Below, one piece after another: positions 55,825 to 63,941 of a stretch of 64,000 nucleotides of DNA. Source of the DNA: Planctomycetota bacterium (GTDB taxonomy: Bacteria > Planctomycetota > MHYJ01 > JACPRB01). The stretch spans positions 22,105-86,104 of the forward strand of contig JACQVR010000118.1 in NCBI GenBank assembly GCA_016209705.1, in the 5' to 3' direction. Positions within the stretch are counted from its first letter, which is position 1. Each line of letters begins with the position of its first letter. The notes under the pieces are model-generated. The model did no database searches and was not told the DNA's origin. It saw nothing but the letters and a program-made list of their open reading frames with translations. The position numbers and the translations under genes were made by a program.

Positions 55825-56882
55825 TGGCGGAGAAGGTTTTCATCGCGGCCGTGGGCGCCCGAACGGCGGCAGGCGCCGGCGCCGCCGCGTCCGCCGCCAC
55901 GGTGCGTGCGGCCCTCTCGATCGTCGCGGAACATCCGTATCTGATCGACAAGACCGGTCAAAAGATGCGCGTCGCTGCGGCTCCCTACCTGGCGGAGGAT
56001 CTTCCTTGCCTCGACCGTCTCGCGGAGCTGGCCGTCGCGGCCGCCCGGGAGGCGGCGGCGGCGCTGGCGGGGCGCAAATGGGCGGTTCCCCTGCTTCTGG
56101 GACTTCCGCCTGCGCGACCCGGACGACCTGCGGATTTGGAGAGGCTCCTCGCGGAGCGTCTCAAGAACGCCGTGCCCGAAGCAGGCCCGTTCTCCTCGAT
56201 CAAGACGATTTCCACCGGTCATGCCAGCGGTCTGGCTTCGATCGAGGAAGGTTGGAGAGCGGTCGCCTCGGGCGCGGCCGCGGCTTGTCTGGCCGGCGGA
56301 GTGGACTCTTATATCGATCCGGACACGCTCGATTGGCTTGAAGACCAGGACCAGCTCCATTCTGAAACATGCACGTGGGGGTTCGGGCCCGGCGAAGGCG
56401 CCGGCTTCTGTCTGCTGATCTCCGAACGGACGGCCAAGACGCTCAACATCGCGCCACGATTGGCAATCCTCGGGGCGGCTTCCTCTCTCGAAAAAAACCG
56501 CATCAAGACGGACGCGGTATGCATCGGTGAAGGACTCACGTTGGCCGTGCGCGGAGCCTTGACCGGGCTGCCCTCCCCGCACGCGAAGATCGATCAGATG
56601 TATTGCGACATGAACGGAGAGCCTTACCGGGTGGATGAGCTGGGATTCATGCTCGCTCGCGTCGGGGACCGCTTCGCGGAGCCGTCGCGTTTCCTGGCGC
56701 CGGCGGACTGCTGGGGCGACGTAGGCGCCGCGAGCGGCCCTCTGTTCGTGACTCTTGCCGATGCCGCGTCCCGCAAAGGGTATGCTCGCGGGCCTCATGC
56801 GCTGCTGTGGGCGAGTTCCGAGGGCGGCGAGCGCGCGGCCCTCTTGTTGGGCGACATCACGGGAGTTCCGGCAAGGACCTGA
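55824..56882 (+). CDS. Beta-ketoacyl synthase-like protein lacking the catalytic cysteine
   Basis: The 352-residue protein has a thiolase-like fold (SSIKTISTGHASGLASIEEG, AAAACLAGGVDSYIDPDTLD, TWGFGPGEGAGFCLLISERT), but the nucleophile position is His133 in TGHASG where ketosynthases have Cys (TACSSG). The usual downstream His residues are not evident. Ketosynthase-like proteins are regular members of DUF2169/DUF4150 islands, with no proven role. It is likely a non-enzymatic structural or adaptor protein. Confidence 0.75.
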   Translation: MAEKVFIAAVGARTAAGAGAAASAATVRAALSIVAEHPYLIDKTGQKMRVAAAPYLAEDLPCLDRLAELAVAAAREAAAALAGRKWAVPLLLGLPPARPGRPADLERLLAERLKNAVPEAGPFSSIKTISTGHASGLASIEEGWRAVASGAAAACLAGGVDSYIDPDTLDWLEDQDQLHSETCTWGFGPGEGAGFCLLISERTAKTLNIAPRLAILGAASSLEKNRIKTDAVCIGEGLTLAVRGALTGLPSPHAKIDQMYCDMNGEPYRVDELGFMLARVGDRFAEPSRFLAPADCWGDVGAASGPLFVTLADAASRKGYARGPHALLWASSEGGERAALLLGDITGVPART

Positions 56883-56898
56883 TCGCCGGGGAAACTTT

Positions 56899-58137
56899 GT
56901 GGACGAGATCCGAAGCATCGTCGAACAGCACGCCTCGGAGGCCGCCTTCCTCTGGACGATGAGGAACCGTCTTCTGCGCGCCCCGCACACATCGCTTCGG
57001 ACGCTGGCGGATCACGATGAGCGGCTCGAAGCGCACGTGGACGGCCTGCGCGGTGCGGGGGAGATCGGCTGGAATCTCACCTGGGAGATGGTCGAGGCGG
57101 GCGAACCGGGCGCCGTGTTCGCCGCGGCGGTGCTGGTTTTCGAGACCGGCGCGGAGGCTCGGCTGGGGGGCCTGCTGGCCAAGGTCGATGAAGGGACGGT
57201 CCACGGCTCTGCCCTCGTCTCCGCGTTGGGATGGATCGACGAGGCCATCGCGCGGAAACGAATCGACGCCCTTCTGGCGCATGCTTCTCCGCTGAACCGC
57301 AGGATCGGCATCGCCGCGGCGGCGGTCCGGCGGATCGATCCAGGACGCCCCTTGCTCGACGCGGCCCGGGACCCGGACCCCGAGCTGCGTTCCCGCGCTC
57401 TTCACGCGATCGCCGAACTTGGCCTCCTGCCGCACGCGCCGCTTCTTTTTCAGAATCTGAAAGCCCAGGACCCCCGCGTCCGTTTCGCCGCGGCGTGGGG
57501 CACCGTACTCTTGGCCAAGGAGCCGAACGGCGTGGCGACTTTGAAGGAGATCGCCGGCCGGCCCGGACCCCGGCGGTTCGAGGCGGCTGACCTCTCCGCG
57601 CGGGTCCTGGGAATCGGGGCGGCGGGATGGCGGGAAGCGCTGGCCGGGAACGCGGAAGCAGAGCGCGCGGCGGTCGCCGTCGCCGGGGCGGCGGGGGATC
57701 CCGCGGCCGTCCCTTGGATCCTGGATCAGATGAAAATCTCCGCTGTGGCCCGAGCCGCCGGAGAGGCGTTCGAAGCGATCACAGGCGCGGATCTTTCCGC
57801 TGACGGCTTGGCCGGAAATCCGCCTGAAGGACATGAAGAGGAGCCGAACGACAATCCCGCGGACGAAAACGTCGCGCCGGATCCCGATGCGGATTTGACG
57901 TGGCCGGATCCCGCCAAGGTTGAGGAGGCTTGGAAGGCCCGCTCAAGCGGCCTGCCGCCCGGGAAGCGTTGCCTGCTGGGTCGCGAGATTTCCAGAGAGC
58001 GGTGTCGCGAGATTCTCGTCGGCGGGCGCCAGCGGATGCGATCCGCCGCAGCCATGGAACTGGCCCTCCTTCAGCCCGGCCAGCCGCTCTTCGAGGTCCG
58101 AGCTCCGGCCTGGCTCCAGATGCGTTCTCTGGCGTGA
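56899..58137 (+). CDS. TIGR02270-family HEAT-repeat protein of type VI islands
   Basis: The 412-residue protein consists of helical repeats (GWNLTWEMVEAGEPGAVFAA, DPELRSRALHAIAELGLLPH, DPRVRFAAAWGTVLLAKEPN), then an acidic linker (EEEPNDNPADENVAPDPDAD) and a helical tail (REILVGGRQRMRSAAAMELA). This matches the TIGR02270 group found next to DUF2169. It starts at a GTG with GGGGAA upstream. It overlaps by four bases a 47-codon frame (58134-58277) that I list separately. Confidence 0.75.
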   Translation: MDEIRSIVEQHASEAAFLWTMRNRLLRAPHTSLRTLADHDERLEAHVDGLRGAGEIGWNLTWEMVEAGEPGAVFAAAVLVFETGAEARLGGLLAKVDEGTVHGSALVSALGWIDEAIARKRIDALLAHASPLNRRIGIAAAAVRRIDPGRPLLDAARDPDPELRSRALHAIAELGLLPHAPLLFQNLKAQDPRVRFAAAWGTVLLAKEPNGVATLKEIAGRPGPRRFEAADLSARVLGIGAAGWREALAGNAEAERAAVAVAGAAGDPAAVPWILDQMKISAVARAAGEAFEAITGADLSADGLAGNPPEGHEEEPNDNPADENVAPDPDADLTWPDPAKVEEAWKARSSGLPPGKRCLLGREISRERCREILVGGRQRMRSAAAMELALLQPGQPLFEVRAPAWLQMRSLA

Positions 58138-58277
58138 TTCCCCCGCGCGTCCAAGGCGATCCCGGGGGGCCGCCGACAAGAAACTCCGGAACGCCGCCGC
58201 CTCAGGGATACGGCATCTTGGTCAAGGGCCTCAAGTACGTGATCGTTTTTTTCGTCTGTCTTGGTTCAGCGAAATAG
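58134..58277 (+). CDS. Short frame coupled to the HEAT gene, possibly a truncated gene
   Basis: A GTG overlapping the HEAT stop (GTGA) opens 47 codons: VIPPRVQGDPGGPPTRNSGT, PPPQGYGILVKGLKYVIVFF and a hydrophobic end. The Pro-rich start and abrupt hydrophobic end look like a broken membrane or effector gene at the island border. No family is recognised. Confidence 0.3.
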   Translation: MIPPRVQGDPGGPPTRNSGTPPPQGYGILVKGLKYVIVFFVCLGSAK

Positions 58278-58399
58278 CAGAGCTGGCTGGCCCGCTTGGA
58301 CGATCTTCGCAACCGACTGATCGAGGCGATTTCAGGCCAAAACCCGCCGCAGAAGCCTTTCTGACGCATTTTCGGACATGGAGCGTCGATTGGGCGGCG

Positions 58400-58690
58400 A
58401 AGGATTTGGGCGGTCCGTCGGCACCGGACGGCCCTGCCTCACGCAGGGCGTGACCTTTGCCTCCGCTCCCCGGCACGCGGCCGCCGGATGGTCCTCGGGC
58501 AGACGGCCGAGGGCCGTCCGGCGGGTGCGGTACGCGCGAGTCCAACGGACTCGCCAACAGCGCGAGCGCTGCGCCCGGGGTGCAGGCGGCCACCGCCGCA
58601 GGCCGCGCGAGCTTGGCACCCGCGCACGTCACTGTCGCGGGATCGCACGGTGACGGGCGCGCGCTCGGCGGCCCGGCGCCGCCAGGCGTG
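58400..58690. other. Dense hairpin block upstream of the integrase remnant
   Basis: At least six strong stems lie in 290 bases: ccctgc/gcaggg, an 18-bp stem from ccgccggatggtcctcgg to ccgagggccgtccggcgg with two G-U pairs, gcgagtcc/ggactcgc, agcgc/gcgct, gggtgc/gcaccc enclosing gcggcc/ggccgc, and cgtcac/gtgacg. No convincing gene is present on either strand between 58278 and 58879. The block may be a structured RNA or a recombination site cluster. Confidence 0.5.
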
Positions 58691-58879
58691 AGAAACACGC
58701 TGTTTCGTGAAAGAGCCAACACATCCCTTCTCGATTGCTGCGGTCACAACGACCGTGCGAGGCGGACACCCGCGAGCCTTCGTGCTCGAAGCCTTCCCGC
58801 TTTCACGCGGACGGTAGGTCCCTTCCGGGTCGAAGCTCCCCGCCTCGCCCGGCACGTACCTTCCCAAAGGAGATACTCC

Positions 58880-59478
58880 GTGAAGACCCAGCCCAACGAA
58901 CCTCTTGAGCGGCAGCTCATCCGAATCGTGAGCGAGCGCCGGGAAAACTCCTTCGCTACCCGGCGAAAGCGCTTCTATGAGCTTCGCGCCATGGGGCGCG
59001 CCATCAAATTCCGGTTCGGCCTCCAGAAGTGGGACCATCTTGGCCGGAAGCACGTCAAGTTCCTGGTGGATCAGTGGAAAAGTTCGGGGCTCGAGCCCAG
59101 GTCGATCGAACAGAAGCTCACGCATCTGAGATGGTTCCTCAAAGCGATCGGCAAACCGAATCTCCTGCCCCGGACCAACGCCGAGTTGGGCCTTGCGCCG
59201 GGTCCGCGCTATACGCGACAGGGGAAGGCCGTGTCCGATGCAAAATTCAACGAAGTATTCAACGCCGTTGGCGATCCGCGAATTCAGGCGTTATGCCGAA
59301 CGCCGGATTATGCCGAGCTCGGCATAATCGCCGCCGCTTTGTGGCGGAGCGCATGGACTATCTGATTTACGAACGCGGGATGAATCGCGATCGCGCGGCC
59401 GCTTTGGTCGCTCGCGAACTGGGCCATCATCGAACGGAGGTTTTGAGGTGGTATTTGAAACTTGATGAGCGCCTGTAG
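58880..59478 (+). pseudogene. Site-specific integrase remnant (SAM-like N-domain plus last 45 residues)
   Basis: The GTG at 58880, with AAGGAG seven bases before, encodes a core-binding domain (SFATRRKRFYELRAMGRAIK, EPRSIEQKLTHLRWFLKAIG). At about 59300 the sequence changes to a perfect 22-bp palindrome. The frame then closes at 59365 (TGA), while the end of an integrase (YERGMNRDRAAALVARELGH, RTEVLRWYL) resumes in another frame from about 59341 to 59478. The catalytic domain with the R-H-R-Y residues is missing. A deletion at the palindrome is likely. Confidence 0.7.
59306..59327. repeat. Perfect 22-bp palindrome at the integrase deletion point
   Basis: ATTATGCCGAG and its exact complement CTCGGCATAAT. 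A third half-site TTATGCCGA lies 17 bases upstream at about 59289. It is exactly where the integrase catalytic domain is lost, so it may be an attachment or excision scar. Confidence 0.7.
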
Positions 59479-59679
59479 GCGAATTTTTCGTCCGGCGATC
59501 AACCGGATACCATTCGGCGCCAACCGATCGCCGTGCCGAGCGCGATGACGCCGGAGTCCCCTTCAGCACGAGGGCAGCGGGACCGCTCTCGTCGACGGAC
59601 GCGTGCGAGCCGGAGAAAGTCGTGGCCCGACCCGCAGTCGTCGCATTATATTTTTCCTCCAGCCAAGGAGAGGGAACGG

Positions 59680-60072
59680 ATGAGGCACCGTCATTGCGAA
59701 AAGGCGAGCGACGCCGAGCTCGAGGGGCTGAGCCACTACACGACGGAGCCCGCGGCAAAGCGTCTGGCCAAGGGCCACCCGGACGTGACCGCGAGGATCT
59801 ATCAGGCGCTGGGGATGCGCATCCTGAACGCGAAGAAGAGCAAATACTACGACGCGGCGCTCTCGAACCTCGAGAACGCCAAGCGCTGCTACGAGCTCGC
59901 CGGCCTCGCCCGTGACTGGGAGGCTGTCGTCGCGCAGGTGCGGAAGGACCACCACCGTAAATTCGGATTCATGGACGGCTTCGAGAAGCTCGTCGCCGGC
60001 CACGGACCGAGCGACGAACCGTCGTTCCTCGATCGGGCGCGGGGCCGCTGGGCGAAGAGGAGGCGGTCATGA
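59680..60072 (+). CDS. Small protein resembling the C-terminus of SWIM/DUF6880-type proteins
   Basis: The 130-residue protein contains PDVTARIYQALGMRILNAKK, SKYYDAALSNLENAKRCYEL and WEAVVAQVRKDHHRKFGFMD, GFEKLVAG, a helical segment I associate with the end of larger SWIM zinc-finger-like proteins. Here it has its own ATG with a good ribosome site (AAGGAGAGGG), so it may be a split or truncated gene. It overlaps the next gene (ATGA). Confidence 0.55.
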   Translation: MRHRHCEKASDAELEGLSHYTTEPAAKRLAKGHPDVTARIYQALGMRILNAKKSKYYDAALSNLENAKRCYELAGLARDWEAVVAQVRKDHHRKFGFMDGFEKLVAGHGPSDEPSFLDRARGRWAKRRRS

Positions 60073-60437
60073 CGGTATTCGGGGAAGCACCGATGAGCGG
60101 GTCCGCTGATAAATGGGGACGCAAGGGGGCAACGCTCAGCGACAAGACGGCCTGCGAGGAGTTCGGGCTGACGCGGGATGAGATCTACCGCGCCATCAGG
60201 GCTGGGACACTCCAGTACCGTGAGGCCTCGATGCATGGGAATCCCTGGCTCCGGCTGCTCCGACGGGAGGTTGAGGCGGTCGTCAAGAAGAAGCACGGCC
60301 GCGACTACCTCGAGGATCAGAAGACGAAGACGGAATTGAATCGGATCACCCGAGAGCTGAAGCGTCTGAAGTCCGGGATCGCAGCTCTGGAAAAGCGGAA
60401 GTCGGAGTTGCAAGCCGGGGCTGCCGAGGGATCGTGA
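60069..60437 (+). CDS. Excisionase-like HTH protein with coiled-coil tail
   Basis: The 122-residue protein has a MerR/excisionase-type wing (LSDKTACEEFGLTRDEIYRA, IRAGTLQYREASMHGNPWLR, LLRREVEAVV) and a C-terminal coiled coil (LNRITRELKRLKSGIAALEK). It fits a DNA-binding partner of the nearby integrase remnant. It is coupled to the preceding gene. The stretch 60438-60659 shows nothing I can name. Confidence 0.65.
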   Translation: MTVFGEAPMSGSADKWGRKGATLSDKTACEEFGLTRDEIYRAIRAGTLQYREASMHGNPWLRLLRREVEAVVKKKHGRDYLEDQKTKTELNRITRELKRLKSGIAALEKRKSELQAGAAEGS

Positions 60438-60659
60438 CGGGGATGGGGTGTAGGAAAAACAAAAGCCTTTTGCTTCGGCGTGTCGCCCGGCATGGATGGG
60501 AGTCAGCCAAGGCCAGGAGGGAAGAACGGCGTGGCGGGCAACGGAAAACCGCCTTATCGGACGTGACTCGCTCCAGGCCATCCAAAGCCCTCTCGGGGCA
60601 GACTGCGCCCCCCGCCGCAGCCGCGCCGGTCCCTGGGTCTACTCGAAGCGCGAGCTATC

Positions 60660-61067
60660 TTGGCTACGGGAGCCCTCGTGTATATCGTTCGGCGTCTCTT
60701 GCGAGGACGAGGCAGGAATATGAAGGCGGCCTTTTCAGCGGAAGTTGTCGAGACGCGTTACCCGGCGTCGGTTGCAAAGGAAGACCCCGACGTGAAACGT
60801 ACCCTCGACTATCCCGGCTGGCGCGGGAAAATCGTGAGACTCTATTTGGAGTTCCTCGACCACGCCGCCCGTCTTGGACGCCGGCGGCGCCCCGCCGCCA
60901 CCCCGGCGGAGTTCGCCGCGGAGCTCGGCGACTCGGCGCCGGTCCTCAGCGAAATCTTTGAACGCGCGCGCTGGGGTCCGGACAATCCGACGCCTCACGA
61001 CTTTTACCGGGCCTCTCAGGCCAGCCGGCAGCTCCTATCGACGTTGAGGCAAGCCATGGTAAAATAA
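60660..61067 (+). pseudogene. DUF4129/transglutaminase-like C-terminal fragment
   Basis: From a TTG at 60660 the frame gives a membrane segment (ATGALVYIVRRLLRGRGR) and then IVRLYLEFLDHAARLGRRRR, PAATPAEFAAELG and EIFERARWGPDNPTP, the C-terminal cytoplasmic DUF4129 domain usually found after a transglutaminase core. The rest of the gene is missing upstream. It is likely a remnant. The internal ATG at 60720 might still allow expression. Confidence 0.5.
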
Positions 61068-61071
61068 CGCC

Positions 61072-61284
61072 ATGAGATTTCGAGTCATTATCCAACAGGA
61101 CGAGGACGGGATGTTTGTCTCTGAATGCCCGTCGCTTCCCGGCTGCGTGTCGCAGGGAAAGACGCGGGTGGAGGCGAAGAAGAACATCACCGAGGCGATC
61201 GAAGGCTACTTGGAGAGCTTGAAGAAGTACAAGGAGCCGATTCCGCCGTCGATCTACGAAGAAACGGTGGAAGTAAAAGCGTGA
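61072..61284 (+). CDS. hicB: HicB-family antitoxin
   Basis: The 70-residue protein is an intact HicB domain (MRFRVIIQQDEDGMFVSECP, SLPGCVSQGKTRVEAKKNIT, EAIEGYLESL). It should neutralise a HicA RNase, but the HicA frame that follows is truncated after about 25 residues. It has no separate DNA-binding domain, which is common for the short class. Confidence 0.88.
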   Translation: MRFRVIIQQDEDGMFVSECPSLPGCVSQGKTRVEAKKNITEAIEGYLESLKKYKEPIPPSIYEETVEVKA

Positions 61285-61379
61285 GCAAGCTGCCGGTCGT
61301 TTCGGGCCGAGAGGCCCTCAAGGCATTCGGCCGGATCGGCTATCGGGTCCCCCGTCCTCCACGCCCTTCATTCGCATGA
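61281..61379 (+). pseudogene. hicA: Truncated HicA toxin
   Basis: A GTG overlapping the hicB stop begins SKLPVVSGREALKAFGRIGY, RV, the exact HicA N-terminus. It breaks off before the catalytic His strand (expected RQRGSH) and ends PRPPRPSFA. The following 61380-61727 (about 350 bp) holds no gene I can support. Confidence 0.85.
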
Positions 61380-61727
61380 GATCCTCCGAGTTCGATAAAG
61401 AAGCATAGGCGGTAATATTCGTGGGGTCCACCCGAATCGGCGCAAAGCGCGAACGCCACGACCCGCAGCCTGTCCGCTTCTCCCGCCAAATGCGTGTCCA
61501 GAGCAGTTTCGATTCGTTCAATGCGGACGGCAACGAAGGGCGCGGAGAGCAAGGCCATCATGCATGGGCAGACCACATCTTGAGGCCCCGTTAGGTCGCC
61601 AACAGTGCTGGTTCGTCTGCGTATCTGCTTCAGAACGCGTTCGAAATGTGAGCTTGCACCCGGATACTCCCATGCTCGCATGACGCGTGGCCGTGAAATT
61701 CACGTACTCCATCAGGAGGTCGCTTTC

Positions 61728-62993
61728 ATGATGCCTTGGATGCTCTTAGCCCTCGCGCTCGGCTCCCTTTTCCTCAATCCGACCCTCTTTTGGAGGCCTA
61801 CAACTATCAACCCCCCACGAACCTTTGGGGAAGGCCATTGCTTGCATCCGGAAGTCACAATACCGCAGGACGAACCAGCTCCATCTGAAGCAAAAGGGGA
61901 TGCCGGCGCGAAGGAGGAGACCAGGCGTGACGTTTTGCGTACCGCCGTGCAGGAATTGCTCAAGATGCAAGAGGACAGCGGCCGGTGGTCGTACGAGGCC
62001 TACCACCAGGACCCCGGAGAACCCGGCGGACTGCCCTACGGCTTCCAGGTCGGCGGCACCTCGATCGTCGCCACAGCGCTGATCTTCGTCGCGCCCGACG
62101 ACAAGGAGGCTCAAGCTGCTGTGCAGCGCGGGCTTGAGTTCGTGCTCAAGGCCTTCGACCATCCCAAGATGCAGCCTCTCACCAAACGCAGGTACGACGT
62201 GCGCATCTGGGGACATTGTTTCGCTTTGGAATTCCTGTGTCACATTCGTGTCCGCAATTTAGCGGGAACCCGCGCAAACGAAGTGGCCAAATGGATCTCG
62301 CGGCTGGTGAAGACGATTGCGGAGGAAGAACATCCGAAAGGAGGGTGGAATTATTCGGGAGGAGTATCGGGATCGTTCGTGACCGCGCCGGTAGTTCAGT
62401 CACTGTTGCTGGCGCGCTCGCAAGGTGAAGAGGTATCGGACGAGCTGCTGGATCGCTCCCGCAAAAAACTGGAAGCCAGCCGCGGCGAGAACGGCGCGTT
62501 CGTCTACCAGGGTTCGGCAAAGGGCTCGTCTGACTGGGACCGCAATTTGCCCGACAGCGCGGGCCGGTCCATGCTTTGCGAGACGACACTCGCGCTTCTG
62601 GGCGGCAGTTCAGCCGAGGCGGTTCAGTTCGCTCTGGACAACTTCTACAAGCACTGGCGTGATCTGGACAAGCGCCGCGGAAAGTCCGGCACTCACAAAG
62701 GGCCGTGGGGCATCGCGCCCTATTACTTCTATTTCGCCCATCGCTACGCCGCCCAACTGATCGAGCTGTTGCCGGCAGAGAAACGCCCCCCGGAGCGTGA
62801 GCGCCTGGCGGAAACGGTTCTTAAGACACGCGATGACGACGGCACGTGGAACGATCGCTTCCGCAAGCTCCACAAGCGTTCGCGCAACGTCGGAACGGCG
62901 TTTGCGATGTTGGCCTTGCTCGCCGACAAGACGCCCTTGCCGCCGAAATTGAGCGATATCAAGGGTAAGGACCAGGGGAGGCGTGAATTCTGA
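61728..62993 (+). CDS. Exported prenyltransferase/squalene-cyclase-fold repeat protein
   Basis: The 421-residue protein has a signal-like N-terminus (MMPWMLLALALGSLFLNPTL) and an alpha/alpha-toroid of repeats (LLKMQEDSGRWSYEAYHQDP, KTIAEEEHPKGGWNYSGGVS, LEASRGENGAFVYQGSAKGS, VLKTRDDDGTWNDRF). Such repeat proteins are abundant in planctomycetes. They lack the DxDD catalytic motif of cyclases, and their role is unknown. The ribosome site AGGAGG is eight bases upstream. It is monocistronic. Confidence 0.85.
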   Translation: MMPWMLLALALGSLFLNPTLFWRPTTINPPRTFGEGHCLHPEVTIPQDEPAPSEAKGDAGAKEETRRDVLRTAVQELLKMQEDSGRWSYEAYHQDPGEPGGLPYGFQVGGTSIVATALIFVAPDDKEAQAAVQRGLEFVLKAFDHPKMQPLTKRRYDVRIWGHCFALEFLCHIRVRNLAGTRANEVAKWISRLVKTIAEEEHPKGGWNYSGGVSGSFVTAPVVQSLLLARSQGEEVSDELLDRSRKKLEASRGENGAFVYQGSAKGSSDWDRNLPDSAGRSMLCETTLALLGGSSAEAVQFALDNFYKHWRDLDKRRGKSGTHKGPWGIAPYYFYFAHRYAAQLIELLPAEKRPPERERLAETVLKTRDDDGTWNDRFRKLHKRSRNVGTAFAMLALLADKTPLPPKLSDIKGKDQGRREF

Positions 62994-63087
62994 ATGGGCC
63001 CGCGGCTACATCAGCGTTCAAATCGTCAGTAGCTGGACGAGCCGGGCTCGCACTCCCCAAATCCGCGTCTGGATGGCCGCGAGAGAA

Positions 63088-63492
63088 CTACTGTACTTGC
63101 TGTTCCTTCTTCTCCGCCCTGAACTTCGCCCATCTGCGCCTTGCCGCATCCGCTATCTTTTTGAGTCCCTCGGCGCTGAATTGGCGGCGCTTTGACAGTT
63201 TCACAGCAGCCCGCACCTCGCCTTTGACCTTCGCCCACCTCCGCTTCGCCGCCTCGGACAACTTCCGCCGCGCCTCGGCCGTCAGTCGGCGCTGGCGACG
63301 TTTCTTTGGCAGACCCGGCGCGCCGTCCCCGCCCATCAACCGGTCAATCTTCCGCTGGAGCTTGGCCGCCTCGCGCTGGTGATGCTCAAGCTGGCGATCG
63401 AGCTGCGAGACCTTGGCCAGCCGCTGCTTCTGTCGGATGGCATCCTGGAGCTGACGAACGGACAGGCGACGGAGAAGGCGGTTGAAAATCAT
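63088..63492 (-). CDS. Basic coiled-coil protein with two repeated KRRWA motifs
   Basis: The 134-residue protein has an N-terminal coiled coil (LQDAIRQKQRLAKVSQLDRQ, LEHHQREAAKLQRKIDRLMG), then a short linker and two copies of a helical basic motif, LTAEARRKLSEAAKRRWAKV and FSAEGLKKIADAARRRWAKF. The strongly basic repeat suggests nucleic acid binding, as in histone-like or transposase-associated small proteins. I cannot name the family. Confidence 0.65.
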   Translation of the reverse strand: MIFNRLLRRLSVRQLQDAIRQKQRLAKVSQLDRQLEHHQREAAKLQRKIDRLMGGDGAPGLPKKRRQRRLTAEARRKLSEAAKRRWAKVKGEVRAAVKLSKRRQFSAEGLKKIADAARRRWAKFRAEKKEQQVQ

Positions 63493-63525
63493 GGAGGAGT
63501 ATCTTGGAAGCGGCGGGAGCAGGCG

Positions 63526-63774
63526 TCAAGGAATCACGTTAACCCGCCATGTGGCTCCTTTGGGGTTCGCCCTCCCGATCGCCTCCTCATCGAACGCCAC
63601 GTCCCTGCCCTGCTTCCGGAGTTGTTCAATCACAACTTGTTCGAGATCTCGATTATTTCCAATAATGCCGCCGTAGGGGACCTTGCCTGCATCAGCGGTA
63701 TCGTCCGAATCCCTGAGAGCTTGAGCAGATGACGACGAGCAGGCAAGCCCGATTCGAGAGACGGGGACTTGCAC
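63526..63774 (-). CDS. Small protein of unknown function, doubtful
   Basis: The 82-residue frame begins MQVPVSRIGLACSSSSAQAL, possibly a signal, and ends with DLEQVVIEQLRKQGRDVAFD and GRANPKGATWRVNVIP, which reads like a soluble, protein-like sequence. There is no good ribosome site, and nothing in the neighbourhood indicates a role. Confidence 0.3.
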   Translation of the reverse strand: MQVPVSRIGLACSSSSAQALRDSDDTADAGKVPYGGIIGNNRDLEQVVIEQLRKQGRDVAFDEEAIGRANPKGATWRVNVIP

Positions 63775-63884
63775 GTTGGCGGGCGTGTCCGCTCGAGCGG
63801 CTCTTCATCGGCGAGAGTAACTCAAATAAGGTACGTGGCGCTGGTTTAGAGAAGCGCTAAGTTCTACTGTCCCGCTTTTTCAGT

Positions 63885-63911
63885 TAAGTTTTTCGTCAGA
63901 CGCGCCGATAA
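63885..63911 (+). promoter_or_regulatory. Sigma28 (FliA)-type promoter
   Basis: TAAG (63885-63888), exactly 15 bases, then GCCGATAA (63904-63911). The consensus is TAAA-N15-GCCGATAA, so only one base differs. It lies 30 bases upstream of the ATG at 63942. Confidence 0.75.
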
Positions 63912-63941
63912 CCCCTCTGGAGAGCAAGAGAGGGGGATTTC

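Noticed and set aside
61340..61681. Minus-strand 113-codon frame as a gene
   Set aside because: No ribosome site, no recognisable motif, and it overlaps the truncated HicA and a spacer. It may be a transposase scrap, but I cannot support it.
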